The notes: a model not told the origin generated them from the letters alone. A DNA stretch of 7,876 nucleotides from DATLNF01 sp046590575 (GCA_046590575.1 JBKJUS010000212.1:1-7876); one strand, 5' to 3'. Positions 1 through 6,858 are shown, counted from the first letter of the stretch. Program-made: numbers and translations.

Positions 1-1
1 C

Positions 2-1996
2 ATCACCAACGTCGACACGGTCAGCTACGGGCTGCTCTTCGATCGGATTCTGTCACCAGAGCGCGACGGTCCGCCGGACATCGACGTCGACATCGAGAGC
101 GACCGGCGCGAAGAAGCCATCCAGTACGTCTATGCACGTTATGGACGCAACCATGCCGCGCAGGTCGCCAACGTCATCACCTACCGGCCGCGCGGCGCGG
201 TCCGCGACATGGCCCGCGCGCTCGGCTACCCGCCCGGCCAGCAGGACGTGTGGGCCAAGCAGATCGACGCGTGGGGACGCACTCCGATGGGCGGGCCGGA
301 CATCGACGTACCCGCTGATGTCATGGCGCTGGCCGAGCAGGTGCTCACCTTCCCTCGCCACCTCGGCATCCACTCCGGCGGGATGGTGATCTGCGACCGG
401 CCAGTCGTTGACGTCTGCCCGGTCGAGTGGGCCCGGATGGCCGACCGCTCGGTGCTGCAATGGGACAAGGACGACTGCGCGGCGATCGGCTTGGTGAAGT
501 TCGACCTGCTCGGGCTCGGCATGCTCTCCGCGCTGCACTACGCGATCGACCTCGTGCGCTCGCATCACGAGGTGGAGATCGACCTGGCGATGCTGCCGCA
601 GGAGGACGTCGTCTACGACATGCTCTGCCGCGCCGACTCGATCGGCGTCTTTCAGGTCGAGAGCCGCGCGCAGATGGCGACGCTGCCACGGCTGCGTCCC
701 AGATGCTTCTACGACCTGGTCGTCGAGGTCGCGCTGATCCGCCCGGGTCCGATCCAGGGCGGCTCCGTGCACCCCTACATCCGGCGGCGCAACGGGCTGG
801 AGCCCGTCACCTACCTGCACCCGCTGCTGGAGAACTCGCTGGCGAAGACGCTCGGCGTGCCGCTCTTCCAGGAGCAGCTCATGCAGATGGCGATCGACGT
901 CGCCGGCTTCACCGCGGGCGAGGCCGACCAACTGCGCTCGGCGATGGGGTCGAAGCGGTCGGTGGAGAAGATGGAGCGCATCCGCGGTCGGCTCTACGAA
1001 GGCATGGCCGAGCGCGGCATCACCGGAGAGGTCGCGGACACGATCTACGACAAGCTCGCCGCCTTCGCCAACTTCGGCTTCCCGGAGAGCCACTCGGTGA
1101 GCTTCGCCTACCTCGTCTACGCCAGCTCGTGGATCAAGCTGCACTACCCCGCAGCCTTCTGCGCGGCACTGATCAACGCGCAGCCGATGGGCTTCTACTC
1201 ACCGCAGACGCTCGTTGCCGACGCGCGCCGCCACGGCGTGACGGTGCTCGGCCCCGACCTCAACGCGAGCGCCGCGACAGCGACTCTGAGTGGGGAAGTC
1301 GATGCACCCGCCGTGCGCCTCGGGATCTCCTCGGTCCGGCTCATCGGCGTCGAACTCGCCGATCAGATCGCCACCGGCCGGCCGTACGTCGACATGGAGG
1401 ATCTCGCCTCGCGCGTCACCCTCACTGCACCGCAGCTCGAGGCGCTCGCCACCGCCGGCATCTTCGCCTCCGTCGGCCTCGAGCGACGGGCCGCGCTGTG
1501 GTCGGCCGGTGCGGTCGCCAGAACCCGGCCCGGGCACCTCGCCGGGACAGTCACCGGCGAGGTCGCGCCGGATCTTCCGGCGATGACTGCGTTGGACACC
1601 ACCGCTGCGGATGTGTGGGCGATCGGTTTGTCACCCGACCGGTCGGCGACGGAGTTCGTCCGGGCCGACCTTGACGCGCTGGGAGTGGTCACCGCAGCCG
1701 GGCTGGCCGACGTACCGCACGGCACCCGGGTGCTGGTCGGCGGAGTGGTGACGCACCGGCAACGCCCGGCGACCGCTGGCGGGGTGACCTTCCTCAACCT
1801 CGAGGACGAGACCGGGCTGGTCAACGTCATCTGCTCCGTCGGTGTGTGGAACCGCTTCCTTCGCATCGCCCGTGACTGCCCTGCGCTAGTGATTCGGGGG
1901 CGGCTCGAGAAAGTCGAGGGAGTCACCAACATCGTCGCCGAGCACTTCCGTCCGCTGGAGCTGCCGATGAGCTCGCGATCCCGCGACTTCCGCTGA
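2..1996 (+). CDS. dnaE2: Error-prone DNA polymerase III alpha subunit DnaE2 (C-terminal 664 residues, 5' end outside window)
   Basis: C-family polymerase that carries out damage-induced, mutagenic translesion synthesis, in known systems together with ImuA'/ImuB. The reading frame is open from base 2. The catalytic palm motif PDIDVDIE is at 74-97, giving two of the three catalytic aspartates. The third lies in VKFDLLGLG (Asp codon 503-505). The segments LIRPGPIQGGS (about 737-769), LFQEQLMQMA and FANFGFPESHSVSFAY are characteristic of DnaE2 rather than DnaE1. The C-terminus carries an OB-fold (VLVGGVVTHRQ... and FLNLEDETG..NVI, about 1729-1830) and ends in SRDFR, a typical DnaE2 end, so the 3' end is intact. 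Family members are roughly 1050-1150 residues, so the N-terminal PHP domain and part of the palm are missing only because the window starts there. No frameshift is seen. The promoter, where a LexA box would be expected, lies outside the window, and no imuA'/imuB genes are visible. It is convergent with the downstream reductase gene. Confidence 0.96.
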   Translation: MTNVDTVSYGLLFDRILSPERDGPPDIDVDIESDRREEAIQYVYARYGRNHAAQVANVITYRPRGAVRDMARALGYPPGQQDVWAKQIDAWGRTPMGGPDIDVPADVMALAEQVLTFPRHLGIHSGGMVICDRPVVDVCPVEWARMADRSVLQWDKDDCAAIGLVKFDLLGLGMLSALHYAIDLVRSHHEVEIDLAMLPQEDVVYDMLCRADSIGVFQVESRAQMATLPRLRPRCFYDLVVEVALIRPGPIQGGSVHPYIRRRNGLEPVTYLHPLLENSLAKTLGVPLFQEQLMQMAIDVAGFTAGEADQLRSAMGSKRSVEKMERIRGRLYEGMAERGITGEVADTIYDKLAAFANFGFPESHSVSFAYLVYASSWIKLHYPAAFCAALINAQPMGFYSPQTLVADARRHGVTVLGPDLNASAATATLSGEVDAPAVRLGISSVRLIGVELADQIATGRPYVDMEDLASRVTLTAPQLEALATAGIFASVGLERRAALWSAGAVARTRPGHLAGTVTGEVAPDLPAMTALDTTAADVWAIGLSPDRSATEFVRADLDALGVVTAAGLADVPHGTRVLVGGVVTHRQRPATAGGVTFLNLEDETGLVNVICSVGVWNRFLRIARDCPALVIRGRLEKVEGVTNIVAEHFRPLELPMSSRSRDFR

Positions 1997-2002
1997 CGCA
2001 GA

Positions 2003-2028
2003 TGCCCAGTGCACGCAGCACGCGGGCA
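2003..2028. terminator. Hairpin between convergent dnaE2 and reductase genes, candidate terminator
   Basis: In the 44-bp convergent gap, TGCCC (2003-2007) pairs with GGGCA (2024-2028). After a small internal mismatch, GTGC (2009-2012) pairs with GCAC (2018-2021) around a five-base ACGCA loop. No T-run follows on either strand, so it is not a classical intrinsic terminator. U-less hairpins at gene ends have been proposed as terminators in actinobacteria. Its position suits termination from both sides, but function is inferred from structure and location only. Confidence 0.4.
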
Positions 2029-2040
2029 CCCAGCATGTCG

Positions 2041-3417
2041 TCACCCGGCTGCCTCAACGGCCTCCCAAGCCTTGCGCGCAGCGATGAGCACGGGGTCCCA
2101 CACCGGCGAGAAAGGTGGGGCGTAGGACAGGTCGAGATTGAGCATCTGGTCGACCGTCATCTCGTGCCAGAGCGCGGTAGCGAGCACGTCGATGCGCTTC
2201 GCCGCGCCTTCTTGACCGATGATCTGGGCGCCGAGCAGTCGCCCGGACCGCTTCTCGGCGATGAGCTTGGTCTTGATCGGTGCAGCGCCCGGGTAGTAGC
2301 CGGCCCGCGTCGTCGAGTCGACCACGACACTGACGTACTCGAAGCCAGCCTCCGTCGCCTCGCGTGAGCTGACTCCCGTACGGGCGATCTCCAGCTGACA
2401 CACCTTCGTCACCGCGGTGCCGATGACGCCGGGGAACGTTGCGTAGCCCCCGCCGATGTTCACCCCCACGGTGCGGCCCTGCTTGTTGGCATGCGTGCCG
2501 AGGGCAACGACGACCGGTTTGCGCGTGACGCGATGGAAGCTCTCCACGCAGTCACCGGCAGCCCACACGCCCTCGACCTGCGTGCGCATCTGCTGGTCGA
2601 CCGCGATGCCGCCGCTCGGCCCGAGCGGCACCCCGGCCGCCTGCACCATGGCGACGTTGGGCTTCACCCCCAGACCGAGGACGACGAGGTCAGTCGGGAT
2701 CACGTGATCGCCGGCGATCACCGCAGTGACGTTACCGTCGGCGCCGACCTCGAAAGCATCCACACCATGACCCATGACCAGTCGCACCCCCAGGCCAGCG
2801 AGCGCCTCAGCAACCAGCGAGCTCATGTCCGGGTCGAAGATCCCCAGTGGTACTGGCGATCGGTCGACCAGCGTGACATCCAGGCCACGCGTCACCATCG
2901 CCTCAGCCATCTCCAGGCCGATGTAGCCGCCGCCAACGACGACGACCCGCCGTACGCCGGAGTCGCCGGCCAGCCGGTCGCGCAGCGCGATCCCGTCGCC
3001 CAGGGTCTGCACCCCGTGAATGCCGCGAGCGTCCGCGCCAGGGATCGGCGGCCGCATCGGCACCGATCCGAGACCGAGGACCAGCTGGTCGAAGCCTTCC
3101 CACACCTCCGCCGCCGACTCCACGTCGCGCACCTTCAGCGCCCGCCGGACGAGATCGATCTCGACCACCTCGTGACGCATGCGTACGTCGATGTCGAACT
3201 TCGCCCGGAAGACCTCCGGCGTACGGCTGATGAGCTTCGCCGGGTCGTCGACAACATCACCGACCAGATAGGGGATGCCGCACGCGGAGTACGACGTGAA
3301 GTCGCCCCGTTCAAAGGCCACGATCTCCAGGTCGTCTCGCCCACGACGCTTCCGCGCCTGCGACGCCGCACTCATACCCGCGGCATCTCCACCGATCACG
3401 AGCAGTCGCTCTGTCAT
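2041..3417 (-). CDS. FAD-dependent pyridine nucleotide-disulfide oxidoreductase, CoA-disulfide reductase/NADH oxidase-like
   Basis: 458-residue flavoprotein that should use NAD(P)H to reduce a disulfide (CoA disulfide, persulfide or similar thiol) or oxygen, in the cytoplasm. The N-terminal FAD-binding stretch is LLVIGGDAAGMSAA (residues 5-18). A single redox cysteine, Cys46 in SYSACGIPY, is the mark of the CoADR/Nox subgroup, which lacks the CxxxxC pair of glutathione or mycothione reductases. The NAD(P)H-binding motif VVVVGGGYIGLEMAE is at 158-172, with Asp185 at the end of the next strand, which leans towards NADH. The second FAD motif VWAAGDC is at 284-290. The dimerisation domain holds AGYYPGA (372-378) and YAPPFSPVWDP (432-442), which contain the tyrosines used in catalysis by characterised CoA-disulfide reductases. 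Length is normal for the family and there is no C-terminal rhodanese domain. The ATG start matches the family N-terminus, but the upstream GGG sits only two bases from it, a poor ribosome site. It is divergent from dedA. The exact substrate cannot be told from sequence. Confidence 0.9.
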   Translation of the reverse strand: MTERLLVIGGDAAGMSAASQARKRRGRDDLEIVAFERGDFTSYSACGIPYLVGDVVDDPAKLISRTPEVFRAKFDIDVRMRHEVVEIDLVRRALKVRDVESAAEVWEGFDQLVLGLGSVPMRPPIPGADARGIHGVQTLGDGIALRDRLAGDSGVRRVVVVGGGYIGLEMAEAMVTRGLDVTLVDRSPVPLGIFDPDMSSLVAEALAGLGVRLVMGHGVDAFEVGADGNVTAVIAGDHVIPTDLVVLGLGVKPNVAMVQAAGVPLGPSGGIAVDQQMRTQVEGVWAAGDCVESFHRVTRKPVVVALGTHANKQGRTVGVNIGGGYATFPGVIGTAVTKVCQLEIARTGVSSREATEAGFEYVSVVVDSTTRAGYYPGAAPIKTKLIAEKRSGRLLGAQIIGQEGAAKRIDVLATALWHEMTVDQMLNLDLSYAPPFSPVWDPVLIAARKAWEAVEAAG

Positions 3418-3474
3418 TACCCGATCATCGATGCGCCAGCCCGCCGACCGCCAGTACAGGACGGCCCGCGTAAG

Positions 3475-3485
3475 GTGACCGTCAC
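3475..3485. promoter_or_regulatory. 11-bp palindrome GTGAC-C-GTCAC, candidate operator in front of dedA
   Basis: Perfect 5-1-5 inverted repeat. It overlaps the last two bases of the TAAGGT -10-like hexamer and ends 26 bp before the dedA GTG. A repressor bound here would block the dedA promoter. No regulator gene lies next to it in the window, so the binding protein is unknown. An 11-bp palindrome can also arise by chance in GC-rich DNA. Confidence 0.3.
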
Positions 3486-3497
3486 ATTCCCTCCTCG

Positions 3498-3515
3498 ATG
3501 AAGGGCGCGCCGTGA
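3498..3515 (+). promoter_or_regulatory. Possible five-codon leader ORF (MKGAP) overlapping the dedA start
   Basis: ATG at 3498 opens a frame reading Met-Lys-Gly-Ala-Pro and stops with TGA at 3513-3515. That stop overlaps both tandem dedA starts: the GTG at 3512 and the ATG at 3515 (GTGATG). The layout would allow termination-reinitiation coupling. Against it, the ATG has no clear purine-rich ribosome site of its own, because the bases before it are pyrimidine-rich. It may simply be chance. Confidence 0.15.
3500..3505 (+). promoter_or_regulatory. Ribosome binding site of the DedA-family gene
   Basis: GAAGGG lies six bases before the GTG at 3512 and nine bases before the adjacent ATG at 3515. 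Both starts are well spaced and differ by one residue, so the site supports this start region but does not separate the two. Confidence 0.6.
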
Positions 3516-4177
3516 TGCTCGCGATCGGTCCGGAGATCGGTTTCGACTCGGCCTCGGCGCTCGCGATCTACCTCATCGTCTGGACCATCGTCTTCATCGA
3601 GTCGGGACTGCTGATCGGCTTCTTTTTGCCCGGCGACACGCTGCTCTTCGCCGCCGGGGTGGCCTGCGCCGGCGGCCGCGCCGAGATTGCCGTCCTGTGC
3701 CTGGGCGTCGTGCTCGCCGCGATCACCGGCGACTCGACCGGCTACGCCATCGGCCGACGGATGGGTCGACCCCTGCTCGAGCGGCGCGACGGACGGGTGC
3801 TCAACCAGGCAAACCTGCGGCGGGCCACCGGCTTCTACGACCGCTACGGCAGCGCGACGATCGTCATCGCCCGCGTGGTGCCGATGGTGCGCACCTTCGC
3901 CCCGCTCATCGCCGGCTGTACTGAGATGCCGTACAAGAAGTTCCTCACCTGGAACATCCTCGGCGGGATCGCCTGGGGTGTCGGCGTACCGGTCGCGGGC
4001 TACGTCGTCGGCGAGACGGTGCCCGGCCTGGAGAAGTACGCCCTGGCCGCCGCGGGAGTCATGGTCGTGGTCTCGATCGTGCCCGCCGTCATCCACTATG
4101 TCCGATCCGGTCGGCACGGCGAGCCCAGCCTGATCGAGGAGCAGACCGAGCTGATCGAGGACGCTCTCGACGGCTGA
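3512..4177 (+). CDS. DedA-family (SNARE-associated/VTT domain) integral membrane protein
   Basis: 221-residue polytopic membrane protein. Some DedA members have recently been shown to flip undecaprenyl phosphate, so a lipid-carrier recycling role is plausible, though the exact substrate of this one is unknown. Family signatures are clear: Glu30 with SGLLIGFFLPGDTLLFAAG (31-49), the GDSTGY turn (73-78), and the hallmark RVVPMVRTFAPLIAG (121-135), with the two arginines and proline that are essential in studied members. Hydrophobic segments lie at about 15-38, 40-53, 60-72, 147-168 and 177-196, and a charged C-terminal tail (198-221) contains several glutamates. Length is typical. The start is GTG 3512 or ATG 3515, behind GAAGGG. 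One base separates its stop from the ATG of the truncated GNAT ORF, so both are probably on one transcript. It is divergent from the disulfide reductase and may be controlled by the palindrome upstream. Confidence 0.94.
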   Translation: MMLAIGPEIGFDSASALAIYLIVWTIVFIESGLLIGFFLPGDTLLFAAGVACAGGRAEIAVLCLGVVLAAITGDSTGYAIGRRMGRPLLERRDGRVLNQANLRRATGFYDRYGSATIVIARVVPMVRTFAPLIAGCTEMPYKKFLTWNILGGIAWGVGVPVAGYVVGETVPGLEKYALAAAGVMVVVSIVPAVIHYVRSGRHGEPSLIEEQTELIEDALDG

Positions 4178-4178
4178 C

Positions 4179-4289
4179 ATGACCGACCTGACCGTGGGGC
4201 GAACCGACGACATCCCTGCCCTGCTGCCCGCGATCCGCCGCCTGCTCGATGCCGCGTTCGACGGCGACTTCTCTGGCGACGACTGGTAG
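4179..4289 (+). pseudogene. N-terminal stub of an aminoglycoside 2'-N-acetyltransferase-like GNAT gene
   Basis: A 36-codon ORF starts one base after the dedA stop and ends with TAG at 4287-4289. Its second half, RRLLDAAFDGDFSGDDW, resembles the N-terminal region of AAC(2')-type acetyltransferases, which from memory read much like [21 protein letters not shown]. The match ends at the Trp, exactly where the family continues with a conserved His/Leu-Gly-Gly stretch. None of the acetyl-CoA binding fold follows: reading through the TAG in frame, or in the other plus frames, gives only antisense of the neighbouring hydrolase. I infer a gene cut off after codon 36, with the 3' part lost by deletion or rearrangement. 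Alternatively it is a real small peptide, or an unrelated short ORF. Upstream sequence has no strong ribosome site, but close spacing to dedA would allow coupled translation. Confidence 0.5.
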
Positions 4290-4323
4290 ACCTACCGGCG
4301 TGGCCTCGGGCCGAAGTCGGCCT
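4283..4323. terminator. Two adjacent hairpins at the convergent dedA-operon/hydrolase junction, candidate terminator
   Basis: The first hairpin is GGTAG-AC-CTACC at 4285-4296, extended by T-G and C-G pairs to 4283-4298. It contains both facing stop codons: TAG 4287-4289 on the plus strand and the complement of TAG at 4292-4294. The second is GGCCGA-AG-TCGGCC at 4309-4322, a perfect 6-bp arm repeat inside the last codons of the hydrolase, with a possible G-T pair outside. Neither is followed by a strong T-run. They could stop transcription of the dedA unit before it runs far antisense into the hydrolase. The role is inferred from structure and place. Confidence 0.35.
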
Positions 4324-5965
4324 TGGTCTCACGACCGGCGAGCTCAGCGGTCAGGGTCGGCGTTGGATTGTTTCCAGCCGCAACAGCCTCCTCTCCCGCC
4401 AGGTCGCCGGTGCGAATCTTGCGCAGGATCGGCAGCATCAGCTCGCCGCTGGTCAGGGTGATGGTGCCGCCCTTGTACGTCGGCTGATACATGAGCGCAT
4501 CGTCGGCCGAGAGCTGCACGGCGATGCGGTGACCCTTCGGGAGCAGCCAGTCCTGCGGCCACAGGTCGAAGGACACGCCGTCATTGCCGCTCGTGACGGC
4601 GGACGCGCCGCGGGCGATCAGCCGGCTCTCACCCTCGGCATCGACGTCGTAGACCAGCGCGACGAGATTGCCACCGGCCGGGTTCTGCACAGTGACCTGG
4701 CCAGTGAGGCGCATGAGACCGGCGAGCCGGACGTCGTACGGCGCGGGCTGTGACACCGACCAGGTGCCACCCTCGGGGGTGCTCGCGCTGTTGCCGCTCT
4801 CGTCGGTCCACGAGCCGGTCCGCAGCTTCATGGCGCGCAGCACCACATCAGCCGGCGGCCACGCCTTCTCGGAGCGCCAGACGCCGTCGCCGTCCTGGAT
4901 CTCGACAGCAGGTGCCTTCTTCAGCGGCAGGCCTTTGAGCCAGTGGTCGAGCCAGTTCATCGCCTCCGCCATGAAGCCCTCACGGCCGACCAGATCGGCC
5001 TGATTGCCGCGGACGTGGTCCCACTGCCCGAACCATGCGCGCTTGGGGCCCTTCAGCGCGCTGTAGACCGGGAAGACGTTGGTGGGCTTGGTGTTGACGT
5101 CGTTGAAGCCGTGCGACCACAGGGTCGGCACCGTCGACTCGCCGGCCCGCTTGATGATGTTGCGGGCCTGCCAGTACGCCGCCGCCGGGTCCGGATTGAC
5201 CGACCCGGCCGCGTTCGCCGCGTAGCAGTCCGGCTTGGTCACCGTGCCGGACAGCGCGTGGACGAACTCCTGGGGGTCGTCGTTCACCGTCGGGGGGGTC
5301 AGGTCGTAGCCGGCATAGAGGCCGGGAGTGGCGTACCAGCCCGCGTCGTAATGGACACCGTTCTCGAAGAAGCCACGGTAGCCCTCGATGAGTGGCGACT
5401 GGATGACGGTCGCGGCGAGGCCCTTCGGCTTGGCGGCCAGCGCCATGACCTGCGTCCAGGCGTCGTAGCTCTTGCCCCACATGCCGACCTTGCCGGTCGA
5501 GAACGGCTGCGCAGCAGCCCACTCGACCGCCGCCTTGGCGTCGGACTGCTCACCCGAGCCGCCGAGGTCATTGCAGCCGCCGCTGCTGCCGAACCCGCGG
5601 CTGTCGACGAGGACGAGCGCGTAGCCCTTCTGGAAGATCTGACCTTCCTCGATGAGGTCGTTGAAGCGGTCGCTGGGACCCTCACCCATCGGGTCGTACG
5701 CCGGGAAGCCCTGGCTGCCGGAGCCGTAGTAGGGGCCGATGGACAAGATCACCGGATGCTTGCTGGTGCTCTTGCGGTTCTTCGGCAGCAGCACGTCGGC
5801 ATGCAGCTTCGTGCCGTCGCGGTTGGTGATGTAGGCCTCGGACCAGGTGGCGTCCTCGGGCACGGGTGCCGCGTCGGCGGGCGCCACGACAAGGATGCCG
5901 GCGGCGAGGGAGGCAGCGGACAGCAGGCGCAGGGCAGTAAGTGACATGGCCGGACTGTTCGCCAC
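4292..5965 (-). CDS. Secreted S15/CocE-type serine hydrolase (X-Pro dipeptidyl-peptidase or acylase family)
   Basis: 557-residue exported alpha/beta hydrolase with a C-terminal PepX_C-like beta domain. The family includes Xaa-Pro dipeptidyl-peptidases, cocaine esterase and glutaryl acylases; which substrate this one cleaves cannot be read from sequence. The signal peptide has a hydrophobic core (about 11-29) and an ADA-A cleavage site near residue 32, so the enzyme acts outside the cell. The nucleophile is Ser166 in GMWGKSYDAW, with Asp289 in SHGFNDVNTK and His317 in GQWDHVRG as the other triad members. Tyr80 or Tyr79 in GPYYG and Tyr167 suit the oxyanion hole. The two cysteines, Cys131 and Cys247, could form a disulfide after export. 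Residues about 405-515 form the jelly-roll domain. Usual family motifs read GxSYxG; here Ala169 replaces the second Gly. The GTG start is chosen for its purine-rich leader. It lies 29 bp downstream of tesB on the same strand and is probably cotranscribed. Confidence 0.9.
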   Translation of the reverse strand: MANSPAMSLTALRLLSAASLAAGILVVAPADAAPVPEDATWSEAYITNRDGTKLHADVLLPKNRKSTSKHPVILSIGPYYGSGSQGFPAYDPMGEGPSDRFNDLIEEGQIFQKGYALVLVDSRGFGSSGGCNDLGGSGEQSDAKAAVEWAAAQPFSTGKVGMWGKSYDAWTQVMALAAKPKGLAATVIQSPLIEGYRGFFENGVHYDAGWYATPGLYAGYDLTPPTVNDDPQEFVHALSGTVTKPDCYAANAAGSVNPDPAAAYWQARNIIKRAGESTVPTLWSHGFNDVNTKPTNVFPVYSALKGPKRAWFGQWDHVRGNQADLVGREGFMAEAMNWLDHWLKGLPLKKAPAVEIQDGDGVWRSEKAWPPADVVLRAMKLRTGSWTDESGNSASTPEGGTWSVSQPAPYDVRLAGLMRLTGQVTVQNPAGGNLVALVYDVDAEGESRLIARGASAVTSGNDGVSFDLWPQDWLLPKGHRIAVQLSADDALMYQPTYKGGTITLTSGELMLPILRKIRTGDLAGEEAVAAGNNPTPTLTAELAGRETKADFGPRPRR

Positions 5966-5981
5966 TTCTTTCCGCGCTCCT
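5966..5981 (-). promoter_or_regulatory. Ribosome binding region of the secreted hydrolase
   Basis: On the minus strand AGGAG (5981-5977) and GGAAAG (5973-5968) precede GTG at 5965. The next in-frame ATG (5947) has no purine-rich site before it, so the GTG start, which adds six residues to the signal peptide, is preferred. The AGGAG spacing of 11 bases is long; the GGAAAG spacing is short. Confidence 0.5.
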
Positions 5982-5994
5982 GCTCAGCGGCTCG

Positions 5995-6858
5995 TCAGGT
6001 ACGCGGTGTGAGGACGCGGATCAGACCTTCCTGGACGACGGAGACGAGCAGGCGACCGTCCGCGCCGAAGAGGTGACCCCGGGCCAGCCCGCGGCCGCCG
6101 AAAGCGGTGGCGCTCTCCTGGTCGTAGAGCAGCCACTCGTCCGCGCGAAAGGGCCGGTGGAACCACATCGCGTGGTCCAGGCTCGCCCCCCGGATCTCGC
6201 CACGCCCCCACGACTTGCCGTGGGCAAGAAGCACCGAGTCGAGCAACGTGAAGTCCGACGCGAAGGTGACGGCGCAGACATGGACCAGCGGGTCGTCGGG
6301 CAGGGAGCCGTCGGTGCGCAACCACACCTGCTGGCGCGGCTCGCGCAGGTCACCGCCGGCCATCGTGATCGGCGGGGCGCCGACATAGCGAAAGTCGATC
6401 GGCCGGAGCAGCTCGAAGCGCTCGCCGATCTCCGCGGCGTACGGCGCGAGCCGCTCGGCGAGGGTGGGCAGCGACTCGGGATCAGGCGCCTCAGGCATCG
6501 TGACCTGGTGCTCAAGGCCGGGCTCGGCGGCATGGAACGACGCGGAAAGGTGAAAGATCGCCTCTCCGTGCTGGACGGCGACGACCCGGCGCGTCGTGAA
6601 CGACCGGCCGTCACGGATCAGGTCGACCTCGTAGACGATGGGCACGTTGGGGTCGCCTGGCCGCAGGAAGTAGGCATGCAGCGAGTGCACCGGCCGGTCG
6701 ACCGGCACAGTCCGCCCGGCCGCAACCAGAGCCTGCGCCGCGACCTGCCCACCGAAGACACGAGGAAGCCCGGTCTGCGCGGTGCGACCGCGGAAGGTCG
6801 AGGTCTCGATCTGCTCCAGATCCAGCAGGTGGACAAGGGAATCTGCGTGCCCGCTCAC
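5995..6858 (-). CDS. tesB: Acyl-CoA thioesterase II (double hotdog fold)
   Basis: 287-residue cytoplasmic enzyme that hydrolyses medium- and long-chain acyl-CoA to free fatty acid and CoA. The N-terminal hotdog has VHLLDLEQIE, RVFGGQVAAQAL (33-44) and HSLHAYFLRPGDP (58-70), the standard TesB signatures. In the second hotdog, the catalytic residues known from E. coli TesB (Asp204, Thr228, Gln278) correspond here to Asp202 in FASDFTLLD, Ser226 in GASLDHAMWFHRPF and Gln277 in VQEGLIR. The Thr-to-Ser change is conservative and keeps the hydroxyl. Length matches the family. The start is GTG, overlapping the lemA stop by four bases (GTGA, 6858-6855). There is no strong ribosome site of its own, so translation is probably coupled to lemA. 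The secreted hydrolase follows 29 bp downstream. No beta-oxidation or fatty-acid gene lies beside it in the window. Confidence 0.95.
   Translation of the reverse strand: MSGHADSLVHLLDLEQIETSTFRGRTAQTGLPRVFGGQVAAQALVAAGRTVPVDRPVHSLHAYFLRPGDPNVPIVYEVDLIRDGRSFTTRRVVAVQHGEAIFHLSASFHAAEPGLEHQVTMPEAPDPESLPTLAERLAPYAAEIGERFELLRPIDFRYVGAPPITMAGGDLREPRQQVWLRTDGSLPDDPLVHVCAVTFASDFTLLDSVLLAHGKSWGRGEIRGASLDHAMWFHRPFRADEWLLYDQESATAFGGRGLARGHLFGADGRLLVSVVQEGLIRVLTPRT

Larger units (their letters stand above)
3418..3511. promoter_or_regulatory. Divergent promoter region between the disulfide reductase and dedA
   Basis: This 94-bp gap must hold the start signals of both genes. For dedA, TAAGGT at 3471-3476 fits the TAnnnT form of a -10 hexamer, with no convincing -35 about 17 bp upstream. 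For the reductase, the minus strand reads TGTACT at 3458-3453, a weak -10-like match. The short palindrome CATCGATG (3426-3433) lies just before the reductase start. High-GC actinobacterial promoters are poorly conserved, so these are suggestions rather than mapped promoters. Confidence 0.45.

Noticed and set aside
53..1144. Long minus-strand open frame (363 codons) antisense to dnaE2
   Set aside because: Arginine-, histidine- and valine-rich translation with no recognisable motif; a GC-rich shadow of the clear DnaE2 frame.
427..1674. Long plus-strand frame (415 codons) inside dnaE2
   Set aside because: Arginine/alanine-rich translation typical of a shifted frame; DnaE2 motifs are continuous in the other frame, so it is not a frameshifted gene.
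3426..3433. CATCGATG palindrome before the reductase as an operator
   Set aside because: Only 8 bp, expected often by chance, and no flanking symmetry; mentioned only within the promoter region.
2491..3501. Plus-strand frame (336 codons) antisense to the disulfide reductase, running to the dedA leader
   Set aside because: No family features, low-complexity His/Arg/Asp-rich translation; the opposite strand encodes a complete flavoprotein.
3482..4213. Minus-strand frame (243 codons) antisense to dedA
   Set aside because: Asp/Gly/Arg-rich shadow; the plus strand carries all DedA motifs.
4943..5944. Plus-strand frame (333 codons) antisense to the secreted hydrolase
   Set aside because: No motif or ribosome site; the minus strand has signal peptide and full catalytic triad.
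5942..5947. Alternative hydrolase start ATG at 5947
   Set aside because: No purine-rich site before it; GTG at 5965 has one and the signal peptide works with either.
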